64,000 bases of DNA, taken from positions 168,714 to 232,713 of the forward strand of contig DJVI01000003.1 in the NCBI GenBank assembly GCA_002441125.1, written 5' to 3'. This DNA is from Caldifarciminota bacterium UBA6260 (GTDB lineage: Bacteria; Hydrothermota; 32-111). How positions within the stretch are numbered: the first letter of the stretch is position 1; each line of letters begins with the position of its first letter. The notes under the pieces were generated by a model. That model ran no database searches and was not told the origin of the DNA. It was given only the letters and a program-made list of their open reading frames with translations. This document shows, piece after piece, positions 23,348 to 33,160 of the stretch. Position numbers and translations under genes: made by a program.

Positions 23348-24574
23348 ATGGACTCAGCAAAAAGAAACATTTTAAAAAGAATAATCGAATTTCTTGGCTT
23401 GAACAGAACAATGCTTTCGATGCTTATTATGGTTATATTCTTGGGAGTCGGCGAGAAAATGGCAGAAAGATTCCTCCCACTCTATATAGTTTCTCTCGGT
23501 GGATCTTCTGCATTTGTTGCATTTTTAAATGGAATGGACAACCTTTTAGGTGCTCTTTACTCTTTCCCGGGTGGATACATTAGTGACAAGATAGGTTACA
23601 AAAAATCTTTAATAGTTTTCATATTGATGGCAATAATCGGTTATCTTTTTGTGATAGTTTTTTCTGGATGGCAAGCTGTACTTATAGGTGCAATCTTTTT
23701 TATTTCATGGAGTGCGATATCTCTTCCAGCAATAATGAGTCTCGTTTCCAAGTCTGTAAAAAAAGAAAAACAAACAATGGGAGTATCCTTACATTCTCTT
23801 GTTAGAAGAATACCTATGGGACTCGGACCCATCCTCGGTGGAGCTTTAATAGGAATATATGGAACAATTATAGGAGTAAAAATTGCTTTTTTATGTGCTT
23901 TTGTTCTTGCTTTGGTATCTATTTTCTTTATTAAAAAATATATGGCCGACGATCCGATCATTAAAGGCAAAGGAATAAGTATAAAGGAGTCCTTTTCTGG
24001 AATAAATCCAAACTTAAGAGTTTTACTGATTTCAGATATTCTTATAAGATTTGCTGAACAAATACCATATGCGTTTGTTGTAATATGGGTTGTTAATTGT
24101 TTACATCTCAGCGCATTTCAATTTGGTATTCTTACAGCAATTGAAATGGTAACAGCGATGATCGTCTATATCCCCATAGCCTACCTTGCTGACAAATTTG
24201 GAAAGAAACCATTTGTGGTTATTACTTTTATATTTTTTACAATATTCCCTTTGATTATTTACTATTCAAGAACTTTTGGAATGCTTGTTATAGCATTTAT
24301 TATAAGAGGCTTAAAGGAATTTGGAGAACCAACAAGAAAATCTCTCATCCTCGACCTTGCGCCTATCGAATCAAAAGCTTCAACTTTTGGTACTTATTAT
24401 CTTATCCGTGATGTAACTGTATCCGTAGCAGCTTTCTCTGCAGGTTTTTTGTGGAATATAAGCCCAAAGGTAAACTTTATGACTGCATTCGCATTTGGCA
24501 TTACTGGAACATTAATTTTTCTCTTCTTCGGTAAAGAAAAAATAAAAAGAACAGAAGTAAAACATACAATTTAA
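23348..24574 (+). CDS. Major facilitator superfamily transporter
   Basis: The 408-residue membrane protein has about 12 predicted helices in two six-helix halves. The MFS signature loop GGYISDKIGYKKSL lies between helices 2 and 3, with the equivalent YLADKFGKKPF in the second half. The substrate cannot be inferred. Coupling to the ChrB-C-like gene suggests export of a toxic oxyanion or a metal complex, as in known ChrB-MFS pairs, but this is inference. The gene starts 2 nt after the previous stop and lacks a strong ribosome site. Confidence 0.88.
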   Translation: MDSAKRNILKRIIEFLGLNRTMLSMLIMVIFLGVGEKMAERFLPLYIVSLGGSSAFVAFLNGMDNLLGALYSFPGGYISDKIGYKKSLIVFILMAIIGYLFVIVFSGWQAVLIGAIFFISWSAISLPAIMSLVSKSVKKEKQTMGVSLHSLVRRIPMGLGPILGGALIGIYGTIIGVKIAFLCAFVLALVSIFFIKKYMADDPIIKGKGISIKESFSGINPNLRVLLISDILIRFAEQIPYAFVVIWVVNCLHLSAFQFGILTAIEMVTAMIVYIPIAYLADKFGKKPFVVITFIFFTIFPLIIYYSRTFGMLVIAFIIRGLKEFGEPTRKSLILDLAPIESKASTFGTYYLIRDVTVSVAAFSAGFLWNISPKVNFMTAFAFGITGTLIFLFFGKEKIKRTEVKHTI

Positions 24575-24686
24575 ATGTTGAATTTCTTCTATTATGTTAA
24601 AGAAATGGGAAAATCCGTGATGGAAGATAATTTATGGAGTTTTTTAAATTGTTGAAAAATTTGATAAGTCGAATAGAGTTTTCAAA

Positions 24687-26738
24687 CTATTTTATGTACT
24701 GCAACTTGTAGAGTTCCCAGTAGTAGTTTTTCTTGGCTATAAGTTCTTTGTGATTGCCTTCTTCAACAATCCTTCCCTTATTCAAAACATATATTTTATC
24801 AGCATCCTGTATGGTTGATAACCTGTGTGCAATTGCGATCGTTGTTCTATCCTTCATTATCTTTGAGATAGCATCCTGTATAAGATGCTCAGTTTCAGAA
24901 TCTATATTCGAGGTTGCCTCATCAAGTATAAGAATTTTTGGTTCACCAACAAGAGCCCTTGCAAAAGCTATCAACTGTCTCTGTCCGGTTGAAAGGTTTG
25001 TTCCCCTTTCGTTAAGTAAAGTATCATACCTTTCAGGTAACTTTTCTATAAATTTGTCAGCGTTAACATATTTTGAATATTTTTCCATCCTTTCAAAAGG
25101 TATATCTCTTGAAAGTAGTATGTTGTATTTGATATCTCCTGAAAATATTACTACATCCTGTAAAACCAAACCAAAGAAATCCCTAAGTTCTTTTAAAGGT
25201 AACTCTTTTATATTTACACCATCTATCAAGATCTCCCCTTCGTTTGGTTCAAAGAATCTTAAAAGCAGATTTATTATTGTTGTTTTACCAGCACCCGTAG
25301 CACCAACAAAAGCGGCAGATGTGTTTGGTTCTATCTTGAAAGTAACATTCTTTAGAACCGGCTCACCCTTCTTGTATTCGAATGAAACATTTCTGAATTC
25401 AACTTCACCTTTAAACTCTTTCAAAGTTTTTGGCTCTTTACTCTCAACTATCGAAGATCTTTCATCAAGTAGTATGAATATCTTTTCTGATGCCGCCATA
25501 GCACCCTGATAGATGTTATACTTTTCAGAGAAATCGAATATAGGTCTGAAGAAAAGTTCTATATATGAGAAAAAAGCAAAAAGTATCCCTAAAGTGAATT
25601 CTCCTTTAAAAATACCCTGACTACCAAAATATATTAAAACAGCTAATGTTAGTGATGATATCACATCTATCAATGGTCTGAAAATTGAGAAAATAAAAAG
25701 CTGGTTCATATTAGCATCATAAAACTCTTTTCCAATTCTGTTAAAATCGTCGAAAGATTCCTTTTCTTTGTGGAAAGATTGTATCAAAGAAACTCCACTG
25801 ATAGATTCAGAAATGAAAGCGTTCAATTTTGCAACAGCTACCCTAACTTTTCTGTATGAGATTCTTGCAAAATTTTGGAAGAAGATCAAAATTAAAATCA
25901 CGAATGGTAAGGTTAGAAGAATTATAAGGCTTAGTTTTAAAGACATTCTAACCATCATCACTATTATACCAATTATAGTTAAAATATCTTTCGCAGAATA
26001 AACGAAAACATCAGTGAAGAGTTCTCTTAATGCTGCAACATCGTTTGTTGCTCTTGTAACGAGTTTTCCTATAGGATTCCTGTTGAAAAAATCCATCGAG
26101 AGGTTAAGCATGTGTTTCAAAATATCCTCTCTCATATCGAACATTATTTTTTCGGAAACAACTGAAAGTATAAGAACTTGAACATAGTTGAAAATGAATA
26201 GTAGAAGAAGGATTAAGACATAAAGTAATGCGAACTTCCTAACATTGAAAATATCCTGCTTTCTAACTTCATAGAGGGTCTTTCTATCAAGTTTTAAAAG
26301 TTCATTTTCTGGAATAAAGATATTTTTTTCACTTTCAAAATATTCTATATTTTTATTTTTGACTTCATTTAAAAATTGTTTCTCAATTGGGAAATATTTC
26401 AGGTCATCTATCAAAGAATCTTTTTCAAGTTGGATAAGATCAGCTTTAGTTAATATTTTTGATGGGATCAGGAAAAATGAATCTATCTTTTGGGTATAGG
26501 AAGAATTTTTAATGAAAATATTTTCAGTTTTATCATTAAAAATTATTTTAGAATAATTTTTTCTTATATACCCATCTATAGCCCTTCTTGATATTTGTGG
26601 TAAAACAACCTGCAAACCACTTATAAAGAGAAGTAATATAAAGGTAAAAATTATCTGCCAAAAATATTTTTTAGAATAATCCCATATTCCTTGTAAAATT
26701 CTTTTATCTGACAGTTTATAACTTCTTTCCTCTTCCAT
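24687..26738 (-). CDS. ABC exporter half-transporter with canonical catalytic site and extracytoplasmic insert
   Basis: This 683-residue permease-ATPase fusion has Walker A GATGAGKTT (about 475), a variant signature LSTGQRQL and Walker B ILILDEATSNID with the catalytic Glu. The H-loop is AHRLST. The membrane part is interrupted after the first helix by roughly 110 polar residues (about 40-150), probably an extracytoplasmic domain. The partner gene has the complementary degenerate site, so the pair should form a heterodimer of the TM287/TM288 type. It starts at the partner's stop codon. The exported substrate is unknown; lipids or drugs are usual. Confidence 0.92.
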   Translation of the reverse strand: MEEERSYKLSDKRILQGIWDYSKKYFWQIIFTFILLLFISGLQVVLPQISRRAIDGYIRKNYSKIIFNDKTENIFIKNSSYTQKIDSFFLIPSKILTKADLIQLEKDSLIDDLKYFPIEKQFLNEVKNKNIEYFESEKNIFIPENELLKLDRKTLYEVRKQDIFNVRKFALLYVLILLLLFIFNYVQVLILSVVSEKIMFDMREDILKHMLNLSMDFFNRNPIGKLVTRATNDVAALRELFTDVFVYSAKDILTIIGIIVMMVRMSLKLSLIILLTLPFVILILIFFQNFARISYRKVRVAVAKLNAFISESISGVSLIQSFHKEKESFDDFNRIGKEFYDANMNQLFIFSIFRPLIDVISSLTLAVLIYFGSQGIFKGEFTLGILFAFFSYIELFFRPIFDFSEKYNIYQGAMAASEKIFILLDERSSIVESKEPKTLKEFKGEVEFRNVSFEYKKGEPVLKNVTFKIEPNTSAAFVGATGAGKTTIINLLLRFFEPNEGEILIDGVNIKELPLKELRDFFGLVLQDVVIFSGDIKYNILLSRDIPFERMEKYSKYVNADKFIEKLPERYDTLLNERGTNLSTGQRQLIAFARALVGEPKILILDEATSNIDSETEHLIQDAISKIMKDRTTIAIAHRLSTIQDADKIYVLNKGRIVEEGNHKELIAKKNYYWELYKLQYIK

Positions 26739-26739
26739 A

Positions 26740-28461
26740 CTACTCTTCCAATTTTTGAATTCTGTAAAATTCCCTGTAAACAGGTGATTTCAATATCAAC
26801 TCTTCGTGTTTTCCAGAGCTTTCAATCTTTCCGTCTTTTAGAACATATATATTATCAGCATTTATGAATGAAGAGATCCTATGTGAAATAACTATTGTTG
26901 TTATATTTTTTGAATAGTTGTAAAGGTTTTTCAGGATCTCTTTTTCAGTATTAGTGTCAACAGCACTCAAGGCATCATCGAGAATCAGGATTTTTGGTTT
27001 TCTTACCAGAGCTCTCGCTATACATAATCTCTGTTTTTGACCACCGGAAAGTGTTACACCTCTTTCTCCAACAAGAGTGTTGAGCCCATCTTTAAAATCT
27101 TTTAGATCCTTATCGAATGATGATATTCTTATAACTTCATCTATAAATTTATCATCAGCATCTTTATTAGCAAACCTAATGTTATCCCTTATGGTCATAG
27201 AAAAGAGAAAAGAATCCTGTGGGACATATCCAATAGTGTCCCTTATACCTTCTATCATAATATCGTTAGCATCTATACCGTCAAAAAGAATTTTCCCTTC
27301 CCTCTCGATAAGTATCCTTAGTATAAGTTTTATCAATGTTGTTTTTCCTGTTCCTATCCTTCCTATGATTCCAACATATTCTCCTTTGTTTATCTTTAAG
27401 GAGACCTTATCGAGAATGTAGTTACCTTTATCATAGTAGAACGAAACATCTTTAAACTCTATATCACCTTCAGGTAGAATGTATTTCGCATCTTTCTTAT
27501 TTTTAATCTTCGGTTCCTCTTTCAAGAATTCATAAACTCTTTTAAAAGAAGCATTTCCTCTCTGGAATATGTTTGATGCGAAACCAACAGCCATCATAGG
27601 CCAAGTTATGATGCCAAGGTAAACAAAAAATGCAATGAATTGTCCTGTCGATATTTCTCCCAAAATCGTCTGCTGTCCTCCGAAAAATAAAACTATCGCT
27701 GCTCCCAAATCTGAAAAGAAGAAAATCAATGGGAACATTATTCCCCAAATCTTTATTAGAATAATATTCTTATCAACATAATCTTTACTGATTATATTAA
27801 ACCTTTGGATTTCCTTTTCCTGCTGGTTGAACGATTGGACTATCTTTATTCCAGATATCAACTCTTGAACTTTATCTGTCATATTTGAAAAAGATTCCTG
27901 AACTTTTTTGAAATATTTAAAATTCAACTTCATAGAAATAAGTGTTATTATAGATACAAAAGGTAAAGGGAGGAGTGCCAAAAGAGTTAGTTTAACATTC
28001 ATCCTCAACATGAAAATTAGAGTTGCAAGGAAAAGAAAAACAGAATCGAACGCTGAAATTATACCAAAAGCTGTTGACATTCTAATAGCCTGCATATCGT
28101 TGGTCATATGTGCCATAAGATCACCTGTTTTAACCCTGTTGAAGAATGAAACATCAAGTTTCAAAAGGTGATCATATAACTTATTTTTAAAATCGTATTC
28201 TATAAAATGTGACATCCCGAGTATTATCATTCTCCAAGAGAATCTCAAAATACCTATACTTAAAGCGAGTAGACCTATTATAATTGTTAGAAAAACTATT
28301 TTATCAAAATAATCTTTTCCAAGAACTATGTAATCTATAGATTTCTGGGCAACACGGGGAATTATAAGCTGTACGATATCAACCAAAATAAGCATCAAAA
28401 AACCAAATATTATTCTGAGAGGTGTTTTTTTATAATAAGAAAGAATAAATTTTATAAGCAT
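26740..28461 (-). CDS. ABC exporter half-transporter with degenerate catalytic site
   Basis: The 573-residue permease-ATPase fusion has six helices, Walker A GRIGTGKTT (about 368) and the canonical signature LSGGQKQRL. Walker B is ILILDDALSAVD, in which Asp replaces the catalytic Glu. That pattern marks the non-hydrolysing site of heterodimeric exporters. Membrane-domain length is standard and lacks the insert of its partner. No ribosome site precedes the ATG; a promoter -10 box ends 6 nt upstream, so the mRNA should be leaderless. Confidence 0.92.
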   Translation of the reverse strand: MLIKFILSYYKKTPLRIIFGFLMLILVDIVQLIIPRVAQKSIDYIVLGKDYFDKIVFLTIIIGLLALSIGILRFSWRMIILGMSHFIEYDFKNKLYDHLLKLDVSFFNRVKTGDLMAHMTNDMQAIRMSTAFGIISAFDSVFLFLATLIFMLRMNVKLTLLALLPLPFVSIITLISMKLNFKYFKKVQESFSNMTDKVQELISGIKIVQSFNQQEKEIQRFNIISKDYVDKNIILIKIWGIMFPLIFFFSDLGAAIVLFFGGQQTILGEISTGQFIAFFVYLGIITWPMMAVGFASNIFQRGNASFKRVYEFLKEEPKIKNKKDAKYILPEGDIEFKDVSFYYDKGNYILDKVSLKINKGEYVGIIGRIGTGKTTLIKLILRILIEREGKILFDGIDANDIMIEGIRDTIGYVPQDSFLFSMTIRDNIRFANKDADDKFIDEVIRISSFDKDLKDFKDGLNTLVGERGVTLSGGQKQRLCIARALVRKPKILILDDALSAVDTNTEKEILKNLYNYSKNITTIVISHRISSFINADNIYVLKDGKIESSGKHEELILKSPVYREFYRIQKLEE

Positions 28462-28467
28462 AGAAAA

Positions 28468-28495
28468 ATATTAATCCAAAAAAATATTTAGTCAA
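28468..28495 (-). promoter_or_regulatory. Promoter of the ABC exporter pair (leaderless)
   Basis: TTGACT (28490-28495) and TAATAT (28468-28473) on the minus strand are 16 bp apart. Six bases separate the -10 from the ATG, so transcription should start at the start codon itself. The -35 overlaps the stop codon of the upstream gene. Confidence 0.6.
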
Positions 28496-29510
28496 CATTG
28501 GATGCTGACATTTCCCAATCCTTAATTTTTAAAAATGAGAACAATCCAAGAAAAGCTGGTATATATGTTGATATTAATCTGAAAAGAAATATATATATAA
28601 GAATATTCTCTTTTCCAACTATCTGAGAGAAAAATAAAGCTGTACCTCCCTCAGCAACTCCACTCGATCCGGGAGTTGGAACGAAAGCTGAAAGGTATGT
28701 TAATAAAAATTGCAGGGAAAATGCTTTCATAAAATCAACATCAGAGTTGAAAAGTTTTATAACAAAATAAGAGAGGGCAAAATAGGAGTAAAGTGATATG
28801 AAAGTTGAAATCAAAGAAATAATGTTTTCTTTTATACCATCTGTGAAAATTGTTTTAATTCCACCTGTAAAGTTAGAAAAGAAATTTACAATTTTTATCA
28901 AAATTTTTTTTAAAAGGTTATCTGACAATTTTTTTTCTAATATAATTTTCAATTTGTTATTAAAAATAACAATAAAAATTAAAATTGTAAAAGCGAAAGA
29001 ATAAATTATCATAAAATATTTTTTTAGGTTTCCAACATAAGATGTAGAAAGAACATTTTGAAGGTATATAAGCATAAAGGGAATAGTTAAAATAAAAACT
29101 ATAACTGACTGAAAGCCTCTCATAAGAAGAACAGATGTTGCGTTACCGAGATTAATCTTCTTTTTTGAAAGAAGAAAGAGTTGGAATGGCATACCACCAG
29201 ATTGAAAAGGAGTTATAAGAGCGAGAAGAACTCCTCCAAGAGTAAAAATATAACTATCTGAAAAATTGAATTCCCTGTTAAAAATTTTCCCAAGAAAATA
29301 AACCCTTAAAATGTTGAAAAAGTTTGATAAAAAAAATAGTAAAATGATTGCAAAAAGGTTCAAAAATTCAAAATGAATTTTTATATTTTTTGGTGTATCT
29401 TTTACATAGAAAAAAAAGATTATTATGTAAGCTGAAAGGGTAAAGATAAAAAAAAGTAAAAGTCCTTTTTTTATTTTACTTTTCAACCTTATTTTCTCCC
29501 GGGGATTCAT
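28488..29510 (-). CDS. YbhN-family (lysylphosphatidylglycerol synthase TM-like) membrane protein, copy 2
   Basis: The 340-residue integral membrane protein has about eight helices and the family motifs ITPFQSGGMPFQ and PTPGSSGVAEGG. These proteins resemble the flippase domain of MprF and are thought to move lipids or lipid-linked precursors. It overlaps its paralogue upstream by 35 nt. An alternative TTG start at 29486, preceded by GGGAG and AAGG, would shorten the overlap and leave a basic MKSKIKK-like N-terminus. Two paralogues in tandem suggest related but distinct substrates. Confidence 0.85.
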   Translation of the reverse strand: MNPREKIRLKSKIKKGLLLFFIFTLSAYIIIFFFYVKDTPKNIKIHFEFLNLFAIILLFFLSNFFNILRVYFLGKIFNREFNFSDSYIFTLGGVLLALITPFQSGGMPFQLFLLSKKKINLGNATSVLLMRGFQSVIVFILTIPFMLIYLQNVLSTSYVGNLKKYFMIIYSFAFTILIFIVIFNNKLKIILEKKLSDNLLKKILIKIVNFFSNFTGGIKTIFTDGIKENIISLISTFISLYSYFALSYFVIKLFNSDVDFMKAFSLQFLLTYLSAFVPTPGSSGVAEGGTALFFSQIVGKENILIYIFLFRLISTYIPAFLGLFSFLKIKDWEMSASNVD

Positions 29511-30540
29511 CTATGATCTGCTCAATACTCTTTCCAGTTTTCTGAACTATCTTCAAAGTCAATATCCCTCCTATAAAGGCACCGATGGTGAAAGTGAAAA
29601 ATCTCCAAATTATAGCATAAATTCCAAGAATTTCCTTTGGACATATATCTTTAAAAAGGATTGCAAAAACTGTTTCAGCTATACCACTGGCTCCAGGTGT
29701 TGGCATAAAATATACCAAAAAATTATGTAAAAACTGCAGGTTTGCAACTGCAAGGGGATGTGTAACTTTAACGCCGAGCCCGAAAAGTATTAAAACTGCT
29801 ATCGATAAGAAAATTGTATATGAAAAAAAAGTTAAAAAAAGTAAAATAAACAGAAGAGTTTTTCTTTTTTTAAAATAATATTTTAAACCATCCTTGAAAT
29901 AGTTGATCTCTCTTTTTACAAAATCTGAAAATCTTTTGATTGGACTTTTTCCACTTTTATTTTTAGAAAAAAATCTGTTATCCAGATTTTCAAGAAACTT
30001 TAAAAATTTTTCGGGAAGAAAATATATTATAGTAGAAACTATCAATAAAAGAGGATAAAAAATGATAATGTATTTTATGATCCATTCAACAACATTATTT
30101 TTTAGAAGATATGAGTATGTTAAAAAAATGAAAGGAAGAGCAACTATATGGAAAATAACTGCAAGAATTCCCCTCATGAACAAAATGAGTGTCCCCTCTC
30201 CATAAGGAATTCCATTCTTTTTTAAATAGTATACCTGAACAGGGTAACCTCCAGTTTGAAAAGGCGTTATAGCTGCAAGAAAAATACCAGAAACAACAAC
30301 TTCAACACCTGTAAAAACTGAGATGTTATACCCAAGTCCCTTTGCAAGATATTTTACCCTAACACCATCAAGATAATAATAAAAAAGTAGTGCAATCAGT
30401 GTTAAAAGAAAATAAATTGGTTTTATACTTTTCAAGTGTTCCCATGTATCTTTTGATACAGTCAATATAAGGATCAATGTGCTTGCAATTACAGTTATTA
30501 AAATGAATATCTTTATTCCCTGTTTTATGTTGATCTTCAT
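29476..30540 (-). CDS. YbhN-family (lysylphosphatidylglycerol synthase TM-like) membrane protein, copy 1
   Basis: The 354-residue integral membrane protein has the same motifs as its neighbour (ITPFQTGGYPVQVYYLKK, PTPGASGIAETV) and about eight helices. A cytoplasmic loop rich in Lys and Phe (about 195-230) sits in the middle. The likely role is lipid translocation, inferred from MprF-type flippase domains. The ATG overlaps the valS stop by 4 nt, so expression is coupled to valyl-tRNA synthetase. Confidence 0.87.
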   Translation of the reverse strand: MKINIKQGIKIFILITVIASTLILILTVSKDTWEHLKSIKPIYFLLTLIALLFYYYLDGVRVKYLAKGLGYNISVFTGVEVVVSGIFLAAITPFQTGGYPVQVYYLKKNGIPYGEGTLILFMRGILAVIFHIVALPFIFLTYSYLLKNNVVEWIIKYIIIFYPLLLIVSTIIYFLPEKFLKFLENLDNRFFSKNKSGKSPIKRFSDFVKREINYFKDGLKYYFKKRKTLLFILLFLTFFSYTIFLSIAVLILFGLGVKVTHPLAVANLQFLHNFLVYFMPTPGASGIAETVFAILFKDICPKEILGIYAIIWRFFTFTIGAFIGGILTLKIVQKTGKSIEQIIDESPGENKVEK

Positions 30541-33092
30541 CTTATACCTTTTAAAATCTCCCTCACCCTATCAAGTTTTAATAAAAACTCTTCTATCTTT
30601 CTTTTCGTTTCCTCAACAACTTCATTTTCAGCTTTTTTTATAAAGTTTTCATTCTCCAAAAGTTTTCTATTCTTATCTATCTCTTTTTCAAGTTCCTCTT
30701 TTTCTTTTTCAAGTTTTTTAATAAAAGACTGGATATCCTCTATATCTTTTGAATTTATATATACTATCCCCTCTTCAAAAGGTTTTGCTACAACACTCTG
30801 TGGTATATCTTTTTTGAATTCAATTGTATCAACCTTTGATAGTTTTTTTATAAGTTCAATATTCCTATTCAAAAATTCAAAATCTTTCCCATCATATCTC
30901 ACAAAAATGTTTTTAACTCCAGTTTCAGAAACTATATTTCTAATAGAAACTACCAAAGATTTGAACATCTCAACATTTTCAAAACTCCTTTCGTCAAAAT
31001 ATTCGAAACTCTTATACTCCTCTTCATGAATCATTTTTTCACTACCGAGAAGAGAATTGATCTCCTCAGAAATGTATGGCATATAAGGGTTAAGATTTCT
31101 TAAAAATCTTTTCAATACAAAAAGAGAGTTTCCGTTTCCCTTTTCTTTCACTTTCATTATTTCAAGGTACCAATCACAAAAATCTTTCCAGAAGAAATTG
31201 TAAAGTTCCTCTGCTCCTTCAGACAATCTATAGTTTTCAACAGAGTTTTGAAAATCTTTTTCAAATTTAGATAGAAGATGTAAAATCCATCTATCGAAAT
31301 CATCTTTTTCCTCTTTTTCTATAACAATTTCATTCTCATTTTGACCAAGAATAAGTCTCGTTGCATTCCATATCTTGTTTGCAAAATTTCTTCCGAGTTC
31401 AAAAGATTTTTCAGAAATCTTCGGATCCGTTCCCTGACCAGAAAGAAATATAAGAGTGAACCTCAAAGCATCCGCTCCGAATTTGTTGATTATTATCAAA
31501 GGATCTATTCCATTACCAAGAGATTTGGACATTTTTATTCCACGACTATCCCTTATAGTTCCATGAATGTAAATATCTTTAAATGGAAGTTCACCTGTGA
31601 ATTCGATTCCAGCCATTATCATTCTCGCGATCCAGAAGAAAAGAATCTCTGATGCTGAAACTATAACTTTTGTTGGATAAAAATATTTAAAATCTTCTTT
31701 CCCATCTATCCATCCGAGTGTTGCGAAAGGCCATAACCATGATGAAAACCATGTATCGAGAACATTCTCATCCTGATGAACTTTCCCACCACATTCTGGA
31801 CAAACTTCTATCTTATCAACTGAAACCACCTCTTTTTTGCAACTATCACAATAGTAAACAGGTATCCTATGTCCCCACCATAACTGTCTTGAAATACACC
31901 AGGGTTTTATATTTGAAAGCCAGTGGTTGTAAACACCCTGCCACCTTTGTGGGAAAAATCTCAACTCTTTTTCAATTGAAGCTTTCAGTGCAGGTTTCGC
32001 AAGTTCATCCATCTTAACAAACCATTGTTCAGAAAGGTATGGCTCAACCACAGTTTTACATCTGTAACATTCTCCAACAGAATTCTCATAATCCTCTATC
32101 TTTTCCAAAAGATTCAAACTCTCCAAATCTTTTAAAATCTCTTCTCTCGCTTTGTATCTGTCAAGACCTTTATATTTCCCACCATTTTCGTTTATGAAAC
32201 CTTTTGTATCAAGCACTATTATCTTTTCAAGTGAATGTTTTTCGCCCATAACAAAATCGTTGGGATCATGAGCAGGGGTAACCTTAACGAATCCTGTTCC
32301 AAAATTTATATCAACAAAATCATCACCTATTATTTTTATCTCTCGGTTTATAAGAGGAACTATTACACTCTCACCAATAAGTTTATTCTTTGTCTCATCT
32401 GAAGGGTTTACAGCCACTGCGGTATCACCAAGCATTGTTTCTGGTCTTGTTGTTGCAACAACTATATAACCATCCCTCTTTTTAAAAGGATATCTTATAT
32501 AGTACAATTTTCCTTTTTTGGGATTGTAATCAACCTCTTCATCAGACAAAGCTGTATGGCATCTTGGACACCAGTTGACTATATAGTTACCTTTGTATAT
32601 GTAACCTTTTTCGTATAATTTTTTAAAAACAAAAGCAACGGTTCTCGACATGTCCTCATCGAGAGTAAATTTTGTTCTATCCCAATCACAGGTTGCTCCA
32701 AGAGCTTTCAACTGGTTTAAAATTATATTTTTATGCTCTTCAGCCCAATTCCAAACCTCTTTCTCAAAATGTTCTCTTCCAAGGTCATCTTTTTTCTTAC
32801 CTTCCTTCTTCAAATTCCTTTCAACAACAACCTGTGTCGCTATTCCAGCATGATCCGTTCCGGGGACCCATAGAGCGTTGTACCCTTTATTCCTATGGTA
32901 CCTTATCAAAATATCCTGTATCGTATTGTTGAAAGCATGTCCAAGATGTAAAATATCTGTAACATTTGGAGGGGGGATCACAATAGTGTAAGGTTTTTTG
33001 GAATGATCTATTTTAACCTTGAAAGGTTTTCTTTCATTATAGATACTGTTCCATTTCTCTTCACATCTTTTGAAATCGTAAACTTTATCCAT
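30537..33092 (-). CDS. valS: Valyl-tRNA synthetase
   Basis: The class I synthetase charges tRNA-Val, a gene for which (anticodon UAC) is also in this window. I start at the ATG at 33092 (851 residues) because GGAG lies 5 nt upstream; a TTG 21 nt earlier has no ribosome site. Motifs include PPPNVTDILHLGHA (HIGH region), the editing-domain stretch ATTRPETMLGDTAVAV, zinc-like CPRC and CPECGG pairs, and KMSKSLGNGIDP. The C-terminal coiled coil (about 790-850) clamps the tRNA. Note DILHLGHA rather than the common GxLHxGHA. Confidence 0.97.
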   Translation of the reverse strand: MDKVYDFKRCEEKWNSIYNERKPFKVKIDHSKKPYTIVIPPPNVTDILHLGHAFNNTIQDILIRYHRNKGYNALWVPGTDHAGIATQVVVERNLKKEGKKKDDLGREHFEKEVWNWAEEHKNIILNQLKALGATCDWDRTKFTLDEDMSRTVAFVFKKLYEKGYIYKGNYIVNWCPRCHTALSDEEVDYNPKKGKLYYIRYPFKKRDGYIVVATTRPETMLGDTAVAVNPSDETKNKLIGESVIVPLINREIKIIGDDFVDINFGTGFVKVTPAHDPNDFVMGEKHSLEKIIVLDTKGFINENGGKYKGLDRYKAREEILKDLESLNLLEKIEDYENSVGECYRCKTVVEPYLSEQWFVKMDELAKPALKASIEKELRFFPQRWQGVYNHWLSNIKPWCISRQLWWGHRIPVYYCDSCKKEVVSVDKIEVCPECGGKVHQDENVLDTWFSSWLWPFATLGWIDGKEDFKYFYPTKVIVSASEILFFWIARMIMAGIEFTGELPFKDIYIHGTIRDSRGIKMSKSLGNGIDPLIIINKFGADALRFTLIFLSGQGTDPKISEKSFELGRNFANKIWNATRLILGQNENEIVIEKEEKDDFDRWILHLLSKFEKDFQNSVENYRLSEGAEELYNFFWKDFCDWYLEIMKVKEKGNGNSLFVLKRFLRNLNPYMPYISEEINSLLGSEKMIHEEEYKSFEYFDERSFENVEMFKSLVVSIRNIVSETGVKNIFVRYDGKDFEFLNRNIELIKKLSKVDTIEFKKDIPQSVVAKPFEEGIVYINSKDIEDIQSFIKKLEKEKEELEKEIDKNRKLLENENFIKKAENEVVEETKRKIEEFLLKLDRVREILKGIR

Positions 33093-33112
33093 AAAAACTC
33101 CAAATTTTTTCA

Positions 33113-33140
33113 ATTATATGCAAATATTTAAAAAAGTAAA
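33113..33140 (-). promoter_or_regulatory. Promoter of valS
   Basis: TTTACT (33135-33140) and a perfect TATAAT (33113-33118) on the minus strand are 16 bp apart. They lie 20 nt upstream of the preferred valS ATG. Confidence 0.6.
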
Positions 33141-33160
33141 TAAAAAGCTTTTATTTTAAA

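Noticed and set aside
24575..24655. A 26-codon frame starting right after the MFS stop codon
   Set aside because: It has no ribosome site of its own, no recognisable similarity and only short length; chance is likely.
24754..25509. A 251-codon plus-strand frame
   Set aside because: It is antisense to the conserved ATPase domain of the ABC exporter and shows no protein-like pattern.
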